Shown piece by piece: positions 27,906 through 37,171 of a DNA stretch of 64,000 nucleotides (its first letter is position 1; the number at the start of each line of letters is the position of its first letter). The position numbers and the translations under genes are program-made. The notes beneath the pieces are model-generated. The model was not told the origin of the DNA, ran no database searches, and worked only from the letters and a program-made list of their open reading frames with translations. Source of the DNA: Methanocatella intestini (GTDB lineage: Archaea; Methanobacteriota; Methanobacteria; Methanobacteriales; Methanobacteriaceae); the NCBI RefSeq assembly GCF_002252585.1, contig NZ_NQLD01000014.1; one strand, written 5' to 3'.

Positions 27906-29330
27906 TCACATATTTTTTAATTCTTTTTTATTGTAATCTGTATTTGCAGGAGTTTTTGATAGTGCAGTTTTTATTACTCCAAAGATTGTTTTTAAAAGGT
28001 AAGGACCGTCCTGTAAAAACTGTTTTATTATATAATGTGGCCTTAAATAAAATTTAATAAATGCTTTTGCCTGAATTTTTCTCATATCTTTTAATGAACA
28101 GTCTACTGTTTCTAAAATTGGGGTTATTAAAGTATATTTAGACCAGTCTTTTATTTTTATAAGATTTTTTTCAAAAGATTCCTTATAGAATTTTGTTCCG
28201 GGGTAAGGAGTCGCTAAACTGTATATTGCATAATTCGGTTTAAGTTTATGGACAAATTTAATTGTTTTATTCATAATTTCTTTAGTATCTCCAGGCATAC
28301 CTAAAGCTACTGAAGCTATTGTTCTTATTTTTAGCTTACGTGCAATTTTAAATGCATTTTCAATTTTTGTTATAGTGGTGTTTTTGCACATACGGTCTAA
28401 TTGTTGCTGATCTGATGATTCTACGCCTATAAATATTGTAATACATCCCGCTTCTTTCATTTTTTTTAATACTTCTTCGTCTAAAGTGTCTACACGTGAT
28501 GTACATCCCCACATGATTTTAATATTTCTTTTTAATATCTCATCACAAATTGCCATTACTTTTCGTTTTTTTAAAGTAAAAGTATCATCCATAAATGCTA
28601 TTGTGTCAATATTATAATCTGTTTTCAGATGTTCTATTTCATCAACAATGTTTTCTACACTTCTTTCCCGAATTTTTCTTCCATGCATTGCAGCTGATGA
28701 GCAAAAAGAACACTGCATGGGACATCCTCTAGTTGTAATCATAGTGGTCATATGGGTATCCATGTCTAATAGACGGTATTTGTCCATTGGCAATAAATTT
28801 AGTGCCGGAAATGGAAGTTTGTCTAAATCTTCTATCAGCGGAGCTTCAGGAGTTACTACAATTTCTTTTGAGTATTTGTCTTCAAATACAATTCCTTCAA
28901 CATCATGTAAGTTGCTCTGATTTTCTAGAGCCTGCACTAGATTTAACATGATGTATTCTCCTTCACCTCTAATTACAATATCTATATTTTCATCTTCTAA
29001 GGTTTCTATAAAATTAAATGTAGGATGATATCCTCCTATTACAACTATTGAGTCTGGAAGGGTTTCTTTAACTACCTGTGCAGTTTCAAGCGCTCTTCCT
29101 ATTGTTGGAGTAAGTGCAGTTAGAGCTACTAAATCAGGTTTTCTTTTAAGCAGTTCATTTTCAACATCTTTAAAATCCATATCTTCTGCAGAAGCATCAA
29201 GTATTTCAACATCAACATTGTTTTCTTGCAGTACTCCAGCCATGTATGCAATACCTAATGGTGGAGCTATTACTCCCATAAATTTATATTTAGAAGCAGT
29301 TTGTGGCGGGTTAACAAACAAAACTTTCAT
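27906..29330 (-). CDS. B12-binding radical SAM protein
   Basis: 474 residues. Residues 1-150 form a cobalamin-binding Rossmann domain (VLFVNPPQ, APPLGIAYMAG, VVIGGYHPTF). The radical SAM core carries the Cx3Cx2C cluster motif in TTRGCPMQCSFCSSA near residue 200. A helical C-terminal extension (about 400-474) follows. This is the class B methylase/cyclase layout (BchE, P-methylase). Such enzymes alter lipids, cofactors or unreactive carbons; the substrate here is unknown. GGAG SD; no operon partner on its strand. Confidence 0.9.
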   Translation of the reverse strand: MKVLFVNPPQTASKYKFMGVIAPPLGIAYMAGVLQENNVDVEILDASAEDMDFKDVENELLKRKPDLVALTALTPTIGRALETAQVVKETLPDSIVVIGGYHPTFNFIETLEDENIDIVIRGEGEYIMLNLVQALENQSNLHDVEGIVFEDKYSKEIVVTPEAPLIEDLDKLPFPALNLLPMDKYRLLDMDTHMTTMITTRGCPMQCSFCSSAAMHGRKIRERSVENIVDEIEHLKTDYNIDTIAFMDDTFTLKKRKVMAICDEILKRNIKIMWGCTSRVDTLDEEVLKKMKEAGCITIFIGVESSDQQQLDRMCKNTTITKIENAFKIARKLKIRTIASVALGMPGDTKEIMNKTIKFVHKLKPNYAIYSLATPYPGTKFYKESFEKNLIKIKDWSKYTLITPILETVDCSLKDMRKIQAKAFIKFYLRPHYIIKQFLQDGPYLLKTIFGVIKTALSKTPANTDYNKKELKNM

Positions 29331-29489
29331 AATTTACTCCTTCATTATTTAATATTCGTTAAATATGTTATCTTATATATGTTATATAGATAAAGGTTAT
29401 GTTTGCATAATTGTGAATTCTATAATTAATTTTAATAATATTAAAAAACATAGATATTTACTAATAATTAAATTAATGAGGATAATATT

Positions 29490-29840
29490 ATGATACCTGG
29501 TATGAATGCAAAACAGATGAAAAAAATGGAAAGACAAATGAAAAAGATGGGTATGGACATGAAAGACCTTAAAGGGGTCAAAGAAGTCATAATCCGTTTA
29601 GAAGATAAAGAATTAGTCATTCCAAATGCTGAAGTAAGTTTGATGAATGTAATGGGTCAAGAAACTTATCAAGTAACTGGTAAAGCACATGAGGTAACAG
29701 TTGATGAAGAACTTGTTATTCCTGATGAAGATATTGAAATGGTAGCTAATCAGGCAAAAGTGTCTGAAGATGAAGCAAAAGCAGCTTTGGAAGAGACTAA
29801 CGGCGATCTTGCAGAAGCTATCTTAAAATTAACTCAATAG
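29490..29840 (+). CDS. nac: Nascent polypeptide-associated complex protein
   Basis: 116 residues, the archaeal single-gene alpha-NAC. It acts as a homodimer at the ribosomal exit tunnel. A basic Met/Lys-rich N-terminus (ribosome contact) is followed by the NAC beta-barrel (VIIRLEDKELVIPNAEV, GQETYQVTGK). A UBA domain begins VANQAKVSEDEAKAAL. SD GAGGAT precedes the ATG. A phosphoesterase gene starts 9 bases downstream. Confidence 0.95.
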   Translation: MIPGMNAKQMKKMERQMKKMGMDMKDLKGVKEVIIRLEDKELVIPNAEVSLMNVMGQETYQVTGKAHEVTVDEELVIPDEDIEMVANQAKVSEDEAKAALEETNGDLAEAILKLTQ

Positions 29841-29849
29841 GATAATAAT

Positions 29850-30593
29850 ATGCCTCTTATTGTACATATTTCTGATTTGCATGTTAGTGAATTGGGATTT
29901 GATGAAGATGTTTTTATAAAAGCTGTAGCTGAAATAAATGCCATAAATCCAGACATGATAATATTAACAGGTGATTTGACTAATAATGGTTATTATAATG
30001 AATTTGTTCAAGCTACCAAATATTTGGGAATGTTTGATGCACCGTTATTTGCAGTACCTGGAAACCATGATGCCCGTAATTTAGGTTATGAGACTTTTGA
30101 AGAGTTAATTGGTGAATGTAGTTGGAAACTTACAAAAGATGATGAATTTGTAGTTGTAGGATTAGACAGCAGTTCTCCAGATATATCAAGTGGGAATATT
30201 GGCAGGCCACAGCATCTTTGGATGGAACATCAATTGGATCAATGTGTTATTGATGAGTTGTTTAGTATTGTGGCTCTTCATCATCATGTAATTCCCATTC
30301 CAAAAACTGGTAGGGAGCGTAATGTATTAACTGATGCGGGAGATGTTCTTAAAACATTAACTGATCATGAAGTTGATTTGGTACTTGCAGGACATAAACA
30401 TGTTCCAAATATTTGGAAAATGAATAATACTTTATTTGTTAATGCAGGGTCATTATCTTCTAATAAGCTTAGAGGTAATGATAAAAATTCATATAATGTA
30501 TATGAAATTACTGAAGATACAATTAGGATATTTCTTAATAAAGTTGATGGAGAAAGGTTTTTATTTGGAGAATATCCAAGAAATAGCATTTAG
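29850..30593 (+). CDS. Calcineurin-like metallophosphoesterase
   Basis: 247 residues with the full dimetal motif set: HISDLHV, GDLTNNG, PGNHDAR, ALHHH and AGHKHVP. Family members cleave phosphodiesters such as cyclic nucleotides or nucleic acids. The overall pattern is CpdA-like (class III cAMP phosphodiesterase), but substrate is not predictable. It is downstream of nac and upstream, by 75 bases, of the NYN and cyclase-like pair. A link to nucleotide signalling there is speculative. Confidence 0.88.
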   Translation: MPLIVHISDLHVSELGFDEDVFIKAVAEINAINPDMIILTGDLTNNGYYNEFVQATKYLGMFDAPLFAVPGNHDARNLGYETFEELIGECSWKLTKDDEFVVVGLDSSSPDISSGNIGRPQHLWMEHQLDQCVIDELFSIVALHHHVIPIPKTGRERNVLTDAGDVLKTLTDHEVDLVLAGHKHVPNIWKMNNTLFVNAGSLSSNKLRGNDKNSYNVYEITEDTIRIFLNKVDGERFLFGEYPRNSI

Positions 30594-30668
30594 TTAACTC
30601 TTAATTAAATTTAAATATAAAATTTACAAATAATATAAATATTAATTAAATAAATTTTAGGTGATAAT

Positions 30669-31694
30669 GTGAAAGTTGTTGTTGATGCTTCAAATGTTGC
30701 ATATAGTACAAAAAATGAAAATTCACAGCCTCAAATGTCCAATATTTTAGCTGCGGTTAAATCTTTAGAAGAAAGTGGTGATGAATTTGTAATAATTGCT
30801 GATGCATCACTTCGTCATGACATTGATGATAAAGAAAAATTTGAAAAATTGTTGGAAAGTGAAAATGTAGAAGAAGTTCCGGCAGGTAATGATGCAGATC
30901 ATTTTATTCTTAACATTGCCCATAATGAAAAAGCTAAAATTTTATCTAATGACAAATTCAGAGATTATGCTGCAGAATTTAAAAATATTAATTCTATGAG
31001 GATTCCTTTTGTAATAGAAAATGGCAGAGTTACATTTGGAAAACCTAAATCACCTAAAAAGGATAAAAACATTTTGCAACATATATCTGATGAAATTATT
31101 AAGGAATTAAACTTTAAAAGATGGGAAGTTTATACTGGGAAAGAAGGTTTGGAAATTTCACCATTAAACATTGCTAAACAGGCTATTATTCGTATAGATA
31201 GTGATAATGATGCCAGTTCTAAACTGGAAAAGGTTTTTTCCAAAATACCTATGTTTAACAAGATTGTAGACATGGTTGATGATGTGGAAGTAGCTGCTCC
31301 TTATGTTATTTTTGTATTGGTTCATCCAAAAGATTACAAATTAGCTGTTAAAAATGCGGGCAATATATCTGTTACCGTTGCTGACAGGTTAAGACTTGAG
31401 AAAAAACCATTAATAGCTGTTCGTAACGATTTATTTACAAAACCAGGCACTTTTGAGTTAAATATAATGTTAGCTGATGAAGTTACTGAACATGCTCCTT
31501 ATAATGTTCTTGTTCGTGTAAGTACTCATGATGAAGTATTTATTAAGAAAAATTCAAGAAACATTGCCAGTACTATAGCTGGAAGGCTGGGGTCTTGGAA
31601 ATTTCCATTTGTTTCTGTTAAACCAGACATGCTTTTAGAAAAACCGGGAGATTTTGAGATTGAGCTAGAAAAAGGAGGAGGTTTGGATGGTTAA
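30669..31694 (+). CDS. NYN/PIN-like nuclease-domain protein
   Basis: 341 residues starting at GTG after GGTGAT. Residues 1-125 look like a NYN (Zc3h12a-type) PIN-fold RNase: MKVVVDASNVAYS supplies the first acidic residue, FVIIADASLR the second, and AGNDADHFIL/ILSNDKFRDY the later acidic residues. The rest (about 135-341) is a duplicated alpha/beta unit: two similar blocks read 'APYVIFVLVHPKDYK...NISVTVADRL' and 'APYNVLVRVSTHDEV...NIASTIAGRL'. It ends in GGGLDG and overlaps the next gene by 8 bases. Activity is inferred from the motif. Confidence 0.68.
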   Translation: MKVVVDASNVAYSTKNENSQPQMSNILAAVKSLEESGDEFVIIADASLRHDIDDKEKFEKLLESENVEEVPAGNDADHFILNIAHNEKAKILSNDKFRDYAAEFKNINSMRIPFVIENGRVTFGKPKSPKKDKNILQHISDEIIKELNFKRWEVYTGKEGLEISPLNIAKQAIIRIDSDNDASSKLEKVFSKIPMFNKIVDMVDDVEVAAPYVIFVLVHPKDYKLAVKNAGNISVTVADRLRLEKKPLIAVRNDLFTKPGTFELNIMLADEVTEHAPYNVLVRVSTHDEVFIKKNSRNIASTIAGRLGSWKFPFVSVKPDMLLEKPGDFEIELEKGGGLDG

Positions 31695-32889
31695 TAGCTT
31701 AACTAAGGAAATTATTAAGCTATCTACAAAACTTAATCCAATTAGTGTTGGAACCAAGTTTTTCCCGACAAATTCTGTTGAAACTGAATATGTGGAGCTA
31801 TTTAATTATACTCAAACTATTCTTTTTGAACTTGAAAAAGCTGAAATTACCTCTGAAAGTATTTTAGAAAATCTTAAACGGGATGTTGGTGTAGAAAATC
31901 TTCCAGAAGAATATAATTTTTATGAACTAAAAGCAGCTGAAAATAAAGTTGAAGAATATGCACTTGTAAGTAACATTATTATGGGTAGTGATCGTTACTT
32001 CTATGTTGAGCTTCCGCATCCTTCTAATTTAATTAATATATTTGTTAAAATAATTGAAAATGAAAAAGGACTGATAGTTGAAAAGAGCTCTACAGAACTT
32101 GTTGCAAGAATGTTAAGTAAAAATGATGCAATAAGGGTAGCTATTGAAATTATTGGAATTGGATTAGAAAAAGGTGTTCCAATTATTTCTGCAGTTGGTA
32201 TGACTGGAGCTGCTTCTATTGAGCGTTCAATTAATTATACTCAAAATGTTGGAAATTTTCCAGGAGTTGCATTTACTAAGCTTGGTGGGGAATACGCACT
32301 TGTATTTGATGAACCATTTAAATTAATGCAATCTGAACCTAAAGAATTTCAAAATTATTTATTCATTGATTTAATAGACTCAACTGGTTTTATCAGTAAA
32401 AATGGTAGAAATAAACTTGTTGAATTAATGACAGGAATTAAAAATTTTATTGAAACTGAATGTGAAGGTGAATTAGAAGGTTATAGGGAAGGTGGTGATG
32501 ATTTTATAGCTAGATTCCCATCAAAAGATTTAGCTATTCGTGCAGGACTCGATTCTGCTTGGTTTGCATTGGATAATGGTGCAAAAATCAGAGCAGGAAT
32601 TGGCAGAAGTAGGAGAGAAGCGGGTGAGAGAGCTCAATTAGTTGATAGTTTAAATTCAACATCTCCATTATCATTAGTTGTATTTGAATTAGCTAATGGG
32701 TTATATGCTTACAATATTCCTTCTGAATTTTCAAGAACAATTATAGATTTGATTGAAAATCAAAAAGGTAAATTAATTGGAATATTTGCATTTGTGTTTA
32801 TATTTGTTTATGTTTTATCTATATTCGGTTTAGGAATGTTTAGTTTTATTGGAATAGTATTGGCACTTGTTTATGCACTATTATCTTAA
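31687..32889 (+). CDS. Membrane-anchored protein with cyclase/GGDEF-like domain
   Basis: 400 residues, ATG after AGGAGGAGG. Residues 1-215 are an unrecognised alpha/beta region. Residues about 222-330 resemble the class III nucleotidyl cyclase/GGDEF palm. FIDLIDSTGFI (first metal Asp near 226) is followed by a helix, then EGYREGGDDFIARF (second acidic site near 268), then SKDLAIRAGLDSAW and a strand IRAGIGRSRREAG. The C-terminus has two membrane helices (about 360-400). A nucleotide cyclase or degenerate sensor is possible; the substrate is unknown. It overlaps the NYN gene, so both are made from one transcript. Confidence 0.6.
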   Translation: MVNSLTKEIIKLSTKLNPISVGTKFFPTNSVETEYVELFNYTQTILFELEKAEITSESILENLKRDVGVENLPEEYNFYELKAAENKVEEYALVSNIIMGSDRYFYVELPHPSNLINIFVKIIENEKGLIVEKSSTELVARMLSKNDAIRVAIEIIGIGLEKGVPIISAVGMTGAASIERSINYTQNVGNFPGVAFTKLGGEYALVFDEPFKLMQSEPKEFQNYLFIDLIDSTGFISKNGRNKLVELMTGIKNFIETECEGELEGYREGGDDFIARFPSKDLAIRAGLDSAWFALDNGAKIRAGIGRSRREAGERAQLVDSLNSTSPLSLVVFELANGLYAYNIPSEFSRTIIDLIENQKGKLIGIFAFVFIFVYVLSIFGLGMFSFIGIVLALVYALLS

Positions 32890-32941
32890 TGTTTAAATAA
32901 GAGTAGTTTATTAAAAAATTAATTAAAAGAAAGGGATTAAA

Positions 32942-33211
32942 GTGGCGTCTAAAAACGATGGAACACTTGTTGTGTTTATGGTTATAGCATTAATTGCTTT
33001 TTGTGTAGGTGCGGGTATTGGTGTATCTATGGTTATTTCAGATGATGGTGATGATGTGGCTAATAACACAACACACGTTGAAAATGTTACTCATGAAATG
33101 ACTACAAATATAAATGATACAAACAGTGATATTGTTTATGATTCAGAAATAGATGAGTCAAATTACCTTGAAAAGGGTGAATCAAACTTAGATTATTCAA
33201 CTAATGACTAA
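32942..33211 (+). CDS. Small single-pass membrane protein
   Basis: 89 residues starting GTG with AAAGGGA upstream. One membrane helix (TLVVFMVIALIAFCVGAGIGVSMVI) follows a short basic N-terminus. The rest is an acidic, Asn/Thr/Ser-rich external tail. No family recognised. It lies 52 bases after the cyclase-like gene and 26 before argJ, so it may share their transcript. Confidence 0.65.
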   Translation: MASKNDGTLVVFMVIALIAFCVGAGIGVSMVISDDGDDVANNTTHVENVTHEMTTNINDTNSDIVYDSEIDESNYLEKGESNLDYSTND

Positions 33212-33237
33212 TTTATTTTTTTTATAATGGGATTATT

Positions 33238-34458
33238 ATGATATTTAAAGAACTTGATGGTGGATTGTCAGTTATTGATAATATTAAGGTAGCAGGTGCT
33301 AAAGAAGGAAAATATGGTGTTGCAGTTATTGTATGTGAAAATAGTGATGCTTCTGCTGTATTTACATCAAATAAAATTGTTGCAGCTCCTGTTATATATA
33401 CTAAAAAAGTTATTGAAAATGGAAAAGTTTCAGCAGTATTTGTCAACAGTGGAAATGCTAATTGTTTTACAGGCAATCAGGGAATAGAAGACTGTAAATC
33501 ATTGGTTGAATTGGTTTCTAAAGAACTGAATATTCCTGAAGATGAAATAGCTATTTCTTCAACTGGAGTTATTGGCCGTAAAATGCCTTTGGATATTATA
33601 ACTGATGTAGCTTCTAAAGTATTTTCTAATCTTGGAAATAAACCTGAAGATTCATTAGCTGCTGCAAATGCTATTATGACTACTGATAAAATTCCAAAAC
33701 AATGTGCTCTTGAAGTTACATTAACCAATGGTCAAAAAGTAAAAATTGCAGGAATTACAAAAGGTAGTGGAATGATTGCTCCAAATATGGGAACTATGCT
33801 GTCATTTATTGTAACTGACGGAATAATGGAAAGTAAAGACATTAATAAAGCTCTTAAAATAGCTGTCAATAAAAGTTTTAACATGATTGTTGTTGATGGT
33901 GATGAAAGTACAAATGACACCTGTTTACTTATGGCAAATAAATCATCTGGAGTTAATATAGTTCATGATGGTGAAATTGATCCGAATTTCCAAAAAGCAC
34001 TTGAATATCTGTGTATTGATTTGGCTAAAAAAATGGTTAAAGATGGTGAAGGAGCATCTAAAGTTATAGAAGCTAATATTTATGGAGCTAAAAATATTGA
34101 TGAATCCAGATTGGCTGCAAAAGCAATTGTAACTTCTCCTTTATTCAAATCTGCAGTATTTGGTGGTGATCCAAATTGGGGAAGAATAGTCTCAGCAATT
34201 GGTTATTCTGGAGCAGATGTAAGTGCAGATACAGTAACAATAGCTATAGCTAATAAAAATGATGAAGTTGATCTTGTAAAGGATGGAAAAATCCTTGCTT
34301 TTGAAGGAACGGATAATCTTTTGAGAGCTGAGAAAATTATGCTTGGTGAAGAGGTTATTGTTAATGTTAATCTTAATAAAGGTGAAGCTGAAGCTACAGC
34401 ATGGGGATGTGATTTAAGTTATGATTATGTGAAAATCAATGCTGAATATACCACTTAA
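33238..34458 (+). CDS. argJ: Arginine biosynthesis protein ArgJ
   Basis: 406 residues. It transfers acetyl from N-acetylornithine to glutamate in the cyclic arginine pathway, and some forms also use acetyl-CoA. The self-cleavage site is in GSGMIAPNMGTMLSF, giving an N-terminal nucleophile Thr near residue 186. N-terminal SNKIVAAPVIYTK, VNSGNANC and C-terminal GGDPNWGRIVSAIGY are family hallmarks. argB lies about 3 kb downstream, so the arginine genes are near each other but not contiguous. Confidence 0.95.
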   Translation: MIFKELDGGLSVIDNIKVAGAKEGKYGVAVIVCENSDASAVFTSNKIVAAPVIYTKKVIENGKVSAVFVNSGNANCFTGNQGIEDCKSLVELVSKELNIPEDEIAISSTGVIGRKMPLDIITDVASKVFSNLGNKPEDSLAAANAIMTTDKIPKQCALEVTLTNGQKVKIAGITKGSGMIAPNMGTMLSFIVTDGIMESKDINKALKIAVNKSFNMIVVDGDESTNDTCLLMANKSSGVNIVHDGEIDPNFQKALEYLCIDLAKKMVKDGEGASKVIEANIYGAKNIDESRLAAKAIVTSPLFKSAVFGGDPNWGRIVSAIGYSGADVSADTVTIAIANKNDEVDLVKDGKILAFEGTDNLLRAEKIMLGEEVIVNVNLNKGEAEATAWGCDLSYDYVKINAEYTT

Positions 34459-34612
34459 AGAAAAGATATAAATACTTTAAGAAGTAAATATTTTTATGTT
34501 ATAGAAATTCTATTTTTGATTTTCGATTAAACTGATATTGAATCAAATTTTAACTATTATAGTTATATTGTTTGATTTTAATTTATTAAATAAATTTAAT
34601 GGGGATATGATT

Positions 34613-34717
34613 ATGGCAAAAGTTAAAGGAACCAATAAAAGAACAAGAGCAAAAAGAAGTTATACCAAACCTGGTAGTAAAAGAGGAAGAGGAGTTAAAC
34701 AAACCTGGAAAAAATAA
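34613..34717 (+). CDS. Small very basic protein (34 aa)
   Basis: MAKVKGTNKRTRAKRSYTKP begins a 34-residue peptide in which about 14 residues are Lys or Arg, ending VKQTWKK. It has its own promoter-like region, a start ATG about 8 bases after a GGGGAT SD, and a hairpin terminator, so it looks like a monocistronic gene. Composition suggests rRNA or DNA binding, comparable in style to small basic ribosomal proteins, but no family is recognised. Confidence 0.65.
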   Translation: MAKVKGTNKRTRAKRSYTKPGSKRGRGVKQTWKK

Positions 34718-34728
34718 TCCTCTTTTTT
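34687..34728 (+). terminator. Terminator overlapping small basic gene
   Basis: AAGAGGA pairs with TCCTCTT across a 24-base loop holding the stop codon, followed by TTTT. Confidence 0.45.
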
Positions 34729-34824
34729 CATAACTTTTTTTAAATTTTAAGCTTATTTTTACTTAGAAAAAATTATATACTATTTTTTAAAGATTATTAC
34801 TCATATACTATAAGATGTGGTATT

Positions 34825-35442
34825 ATGGGTAAAAAGAAAATGATGATGCCGGCAAATGGCCATAGAATTCAAGGTATGACTAGTGAAAAATTCCTTGATG
34901 CTAACGAATTTTTAGATGAATTAAATCTCACAGGTAGTGAGAACTTTATGGATGCAGGCTGTGGGGATGGTCATGTAGCTATTAAAGCATTGGAAGAATA
35001 CATTACTGATGGATGTGTTTATGCTTTAGATATGTATGAACCGTCTATTGAGGATATGCTTAAATACAAACAAGAAAACAATGCAGATAACTTAATTCCA
35101 ATTGTATCTAATATTGCTGAACATATTGATTTGGATGATGAAACATTGGATGTTATTTTGATGGTTAATGTTTTCCATGGTTTTAAAGCTACAAGAACTT
35201 TAGATGAGGCAGTGGATGAATTAGCTAGAGTAATTAAAACCGATGGTGGAAGAATAGCTATTATGGATTATAAAAAACAGGATGTTAAAAATGGACCTCC
35301 AACAGTTATTAGGAGTTCTCCAGAAGATTTGCAGGAATTATTCTCAGCACATGGTCTTAAAATGACTTATTTAAATGAAGAAATTGGGGAAGATATTCCT
35401 GAAGGTAAATCTCATTATTTAATAATATTTGAAAAAGAGTAG
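34825..35442 (+). CDS. SAM-dependent methyltransferase, class I
   Basis: 205 residues. The Rossmann motif I is FMDAGCGDGHVAIKAL. Motif II follows in VYALDMYEPSIED, and motif IV-like DVILMVNVFHGF after it. It resembles UbiE/type 11 methylases. The substrate is unknown. It sits 6 bases before the tarI-like gene; a role in the same surface-polymer pathway is possible but unproven. Confidence 0.83.
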   Translation: MGKKKMMMPANGHRIQGMTSEKFLDANEFLDELNLTGSENFMDAGCGDGHVAIKALEEYITDGCVYALDMYEPSIEDMLKYKQENNADNLIPIVSNIAEHIDLDDETLDVILMVNVFHGFKATRTLDEAVDELARVIKTDGGRIAIMDYKKQDVKNGPPTVIRSSPEDLQELFSAHGLKMTYLNEEIGEDIPEGKSHYLIIFEKE

Positions 35443-35448
35443 TTAAAA

Positions 35449-36159
35449 ATGATTTTTGTAGCTATATTGGCAGGTGGAATCGGATCAAGAATGGGGGACA
35501 CAGATACTCCTAAACAATTTTTAAATTTAGGGGATAGGCCTATTTTAATCCACACAATTGAAAAATTTGTAATTATTGATGAAATTGATGAAGTGATAGT
35601 TTTAACTCCACAAAATTTTATAAATCACACTAAGTATCTAATTGAAGAATATATTCCAAATAATGATAAAGTGGTTGTGATTGAAGGTGGAGAAACTAGA
35701 AATGACACTTTAAAAAACAGTATTGATTATATTAATGAAAATCATGATGTTGATGATGATTCCATAATTATAACTCATGATTCTGTTCGTCCATTTGTAA
35801 CTCATAGAATTATTCGGGACAATATTAAAGCTGCAAAAGAATGTGGAGCCTGTGATACAGTAATTCCGGCTACAGATACAATTGTAGAAAGTAGAGACGG
35901 TAAAGTTATTAAAAATATTCCCATCCGGGATTATTTTTATCAGGGTCAAACTCCGCAAACATTTAAAATTAATAAGTTGAATTCTTTAATTGATGATTTA
36001 AGTGATGATGAAAAGGAGATACTTACAGATGCTGCTAAAATATTTGTTTTAAAAGGTGTTGATGTATCTCTTGTTAAAGGAGATGTAACAAATATTAAAA
36101 TTACATATCCTTATGATTTGAAATTGGCTAATACGATTCTAAATGATAAAAATGATTAA
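35449..36159 (+). CDS. tarI: Ribitol-5-phosphate cytidylyltransferase-like (TarI/IspD family)
   Basis: 236 residues of the IspD/TarI nucleotidyltransferase fold. The nucleotide loop is ILAGGIGSRMGDTDTPKQF; THDSVRPFVTHRII and PIRDYFYQGQTPQTF match the TarI branch closely. It should make CDP-ribitol from ribitol 5-phosphate and CTP. The adjoining tarJ-like gene supplies the reductase, which argues for TarI rather than the IspD role in isoprenoid synthesis, a pathway archaea do not use. The end overlaps tarJ by 8 bases. Confidence 0.85.
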   Translation: MIFVAILAGGIGSRMGDTDTPKQFLNLGDRPILIHTIEKFVIIDEIDEVIVLTPQNFINHTKYLIEEYIPNNDKVVVIEGGETRNDTLKNSIDYINENHDVDDDSIIITHDSVRPFVTHRIIRDNIKAAKECGACDTVIPATDTIVESRDGKVIKNIPIRDYFYQGQTPQTFKINKLNSLIDDLSDDEKEILTDAAKIFVLKGVDVSLVKGDVTNIKITYPYDLKLANTILNDKND

Positions 36160-37171
36160 TATTATTTACAGATTAGTAGCTCCAAAATTCTTTGAAGAAG
36201 CTATAGAAGAGATTAACATAGATGATGTAATTGTAAGGCCAACATATCTGTCAATTTGTCAAGCTGATCAGAGATATTATCAGGGTAAAAGAGCAAGTGA
36301 TGTTCTTGAAGAAAAATTGCCAATGGCTCTAATTCATGAAGGAGTTGGGGAAGTGGTATTTGACAATACAGGGAGCTTCAATGTTGGAGATAATGTTGTA
36401 ATGATACCAAATACTCCAACAAAAAAAGATGATTACATATCAGCTAATTACTTGCCGTCATCAAAATTTAGAGGCAGCGGTTTTGATGGATTTACAAGTG
36501 ATTTAATTCAACTAAATCCAGACAGACTAGTTAAACTACCGGATAATTTTAATTTGAAAATATCAGCATTTATAGAATTAATTTCAGTAATCTGTCATGG
36601 AATAGACAGATTTGAAAAAATAGCTATTAAACACAAAAACAGATTTGGTGTTTGGGGAGACGGAAACTTGGGATATATTATGGCTCTGTTTCTAAAAGAG
36701 TTCTATCCTGAAAGTGAAGTTATAGTTATTGGAAAACATGGTGAAAATCTAAACTTATTTTCATTTGCTGATAAAACCTATAAATTCCATGAGGTTCCAG
36801 ACGATTTAGCTGTTGACCATGGATTTGAGTGTGTTGGATCAAATGCATCACAGGCAGCTATTGATCAGATAATAAATACAATAAATCCTCAGGGATCAGT
36901 AATCTTATTTGGAGTAAGCGAATATCCTATTCCGATTAATACGAGATTGGTTTTGGAAAAAGGATTAACAATTCAGGGAATAAGTAGAAGTGAACGTAAA
37001 GACTTCTTGAAAGTAGTTGAAATACTTAAAAACAACCCTAAATTATTTGATTCATTAGATAAGTTAATTGGTGAAGTTGTAACTGTAAAATCATTAAATG
37101 ATTTAAAAGAAGCTTTTGACAAAGATTATATCTCAGGTTTTGGAAAAACAGTGTTGGTGTGGGATAAATAA
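36152..37171 (+). CDS. tarJ: Ribulose-5-phosphate reductase-like (TarJ)
   Basis: About 339 residues from the ATG at 36152, where the sequence starts MINIIYRLVAPKFFE as in bacterial TarJ. It is a medium-chain dehydrogenase: SICQADQRYYQG, HEGVGEVVF, VVMIPNTPTKKDDY, and the NAD(P) loop GVWGDGNLGYIMA, with LVLEKGLTIQGISRS near the end. The match to staphylococcal TarJ is unusually close along the whole length. It reduces ribulose 5-phosphate to ribitol 5-phosphate for tarI. It overlaps tarI (8 bases) and the following zinc-ribbon gene (TAATG). Confidence 0.88.
   Translation: MINIIYRLVAPKFFEEAIEEINIDDVIVRPTYLSICQADQRYYQGKRASDVLEEKLPMALIHEGVGEVVFDNTGSFNVGDNVVMIPNTPTKKDDYISANYLPSSKFRGSGFDGFTSDLIQLNPDRLVKLPDNFNLKISAFIELISVICHGIDRFEKIAIKHKNRFGVWGDGNLGYIMALFLKEFYPESEVIVIGKHGENLNLFSFADKTYKFHEVPDDLAVDHGFECVGSNASQAAIDQIINTINPQGSVILFGVSEYPIPINTRLVLEKGLTIQGISRSERKDFLKVVEILKNNPKLFDSLDKLIGEVVTVKSLNDLKEAFDKDYISGFGKTVLVWDK

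Noticed and set aside
35449..36159. IspD (MEP pathway cytidylyltransferase)
   Set aside because: Archaea make isoprenoids by the mevalonate route, and the gene is coupled to tarJ; TarI explains it better.
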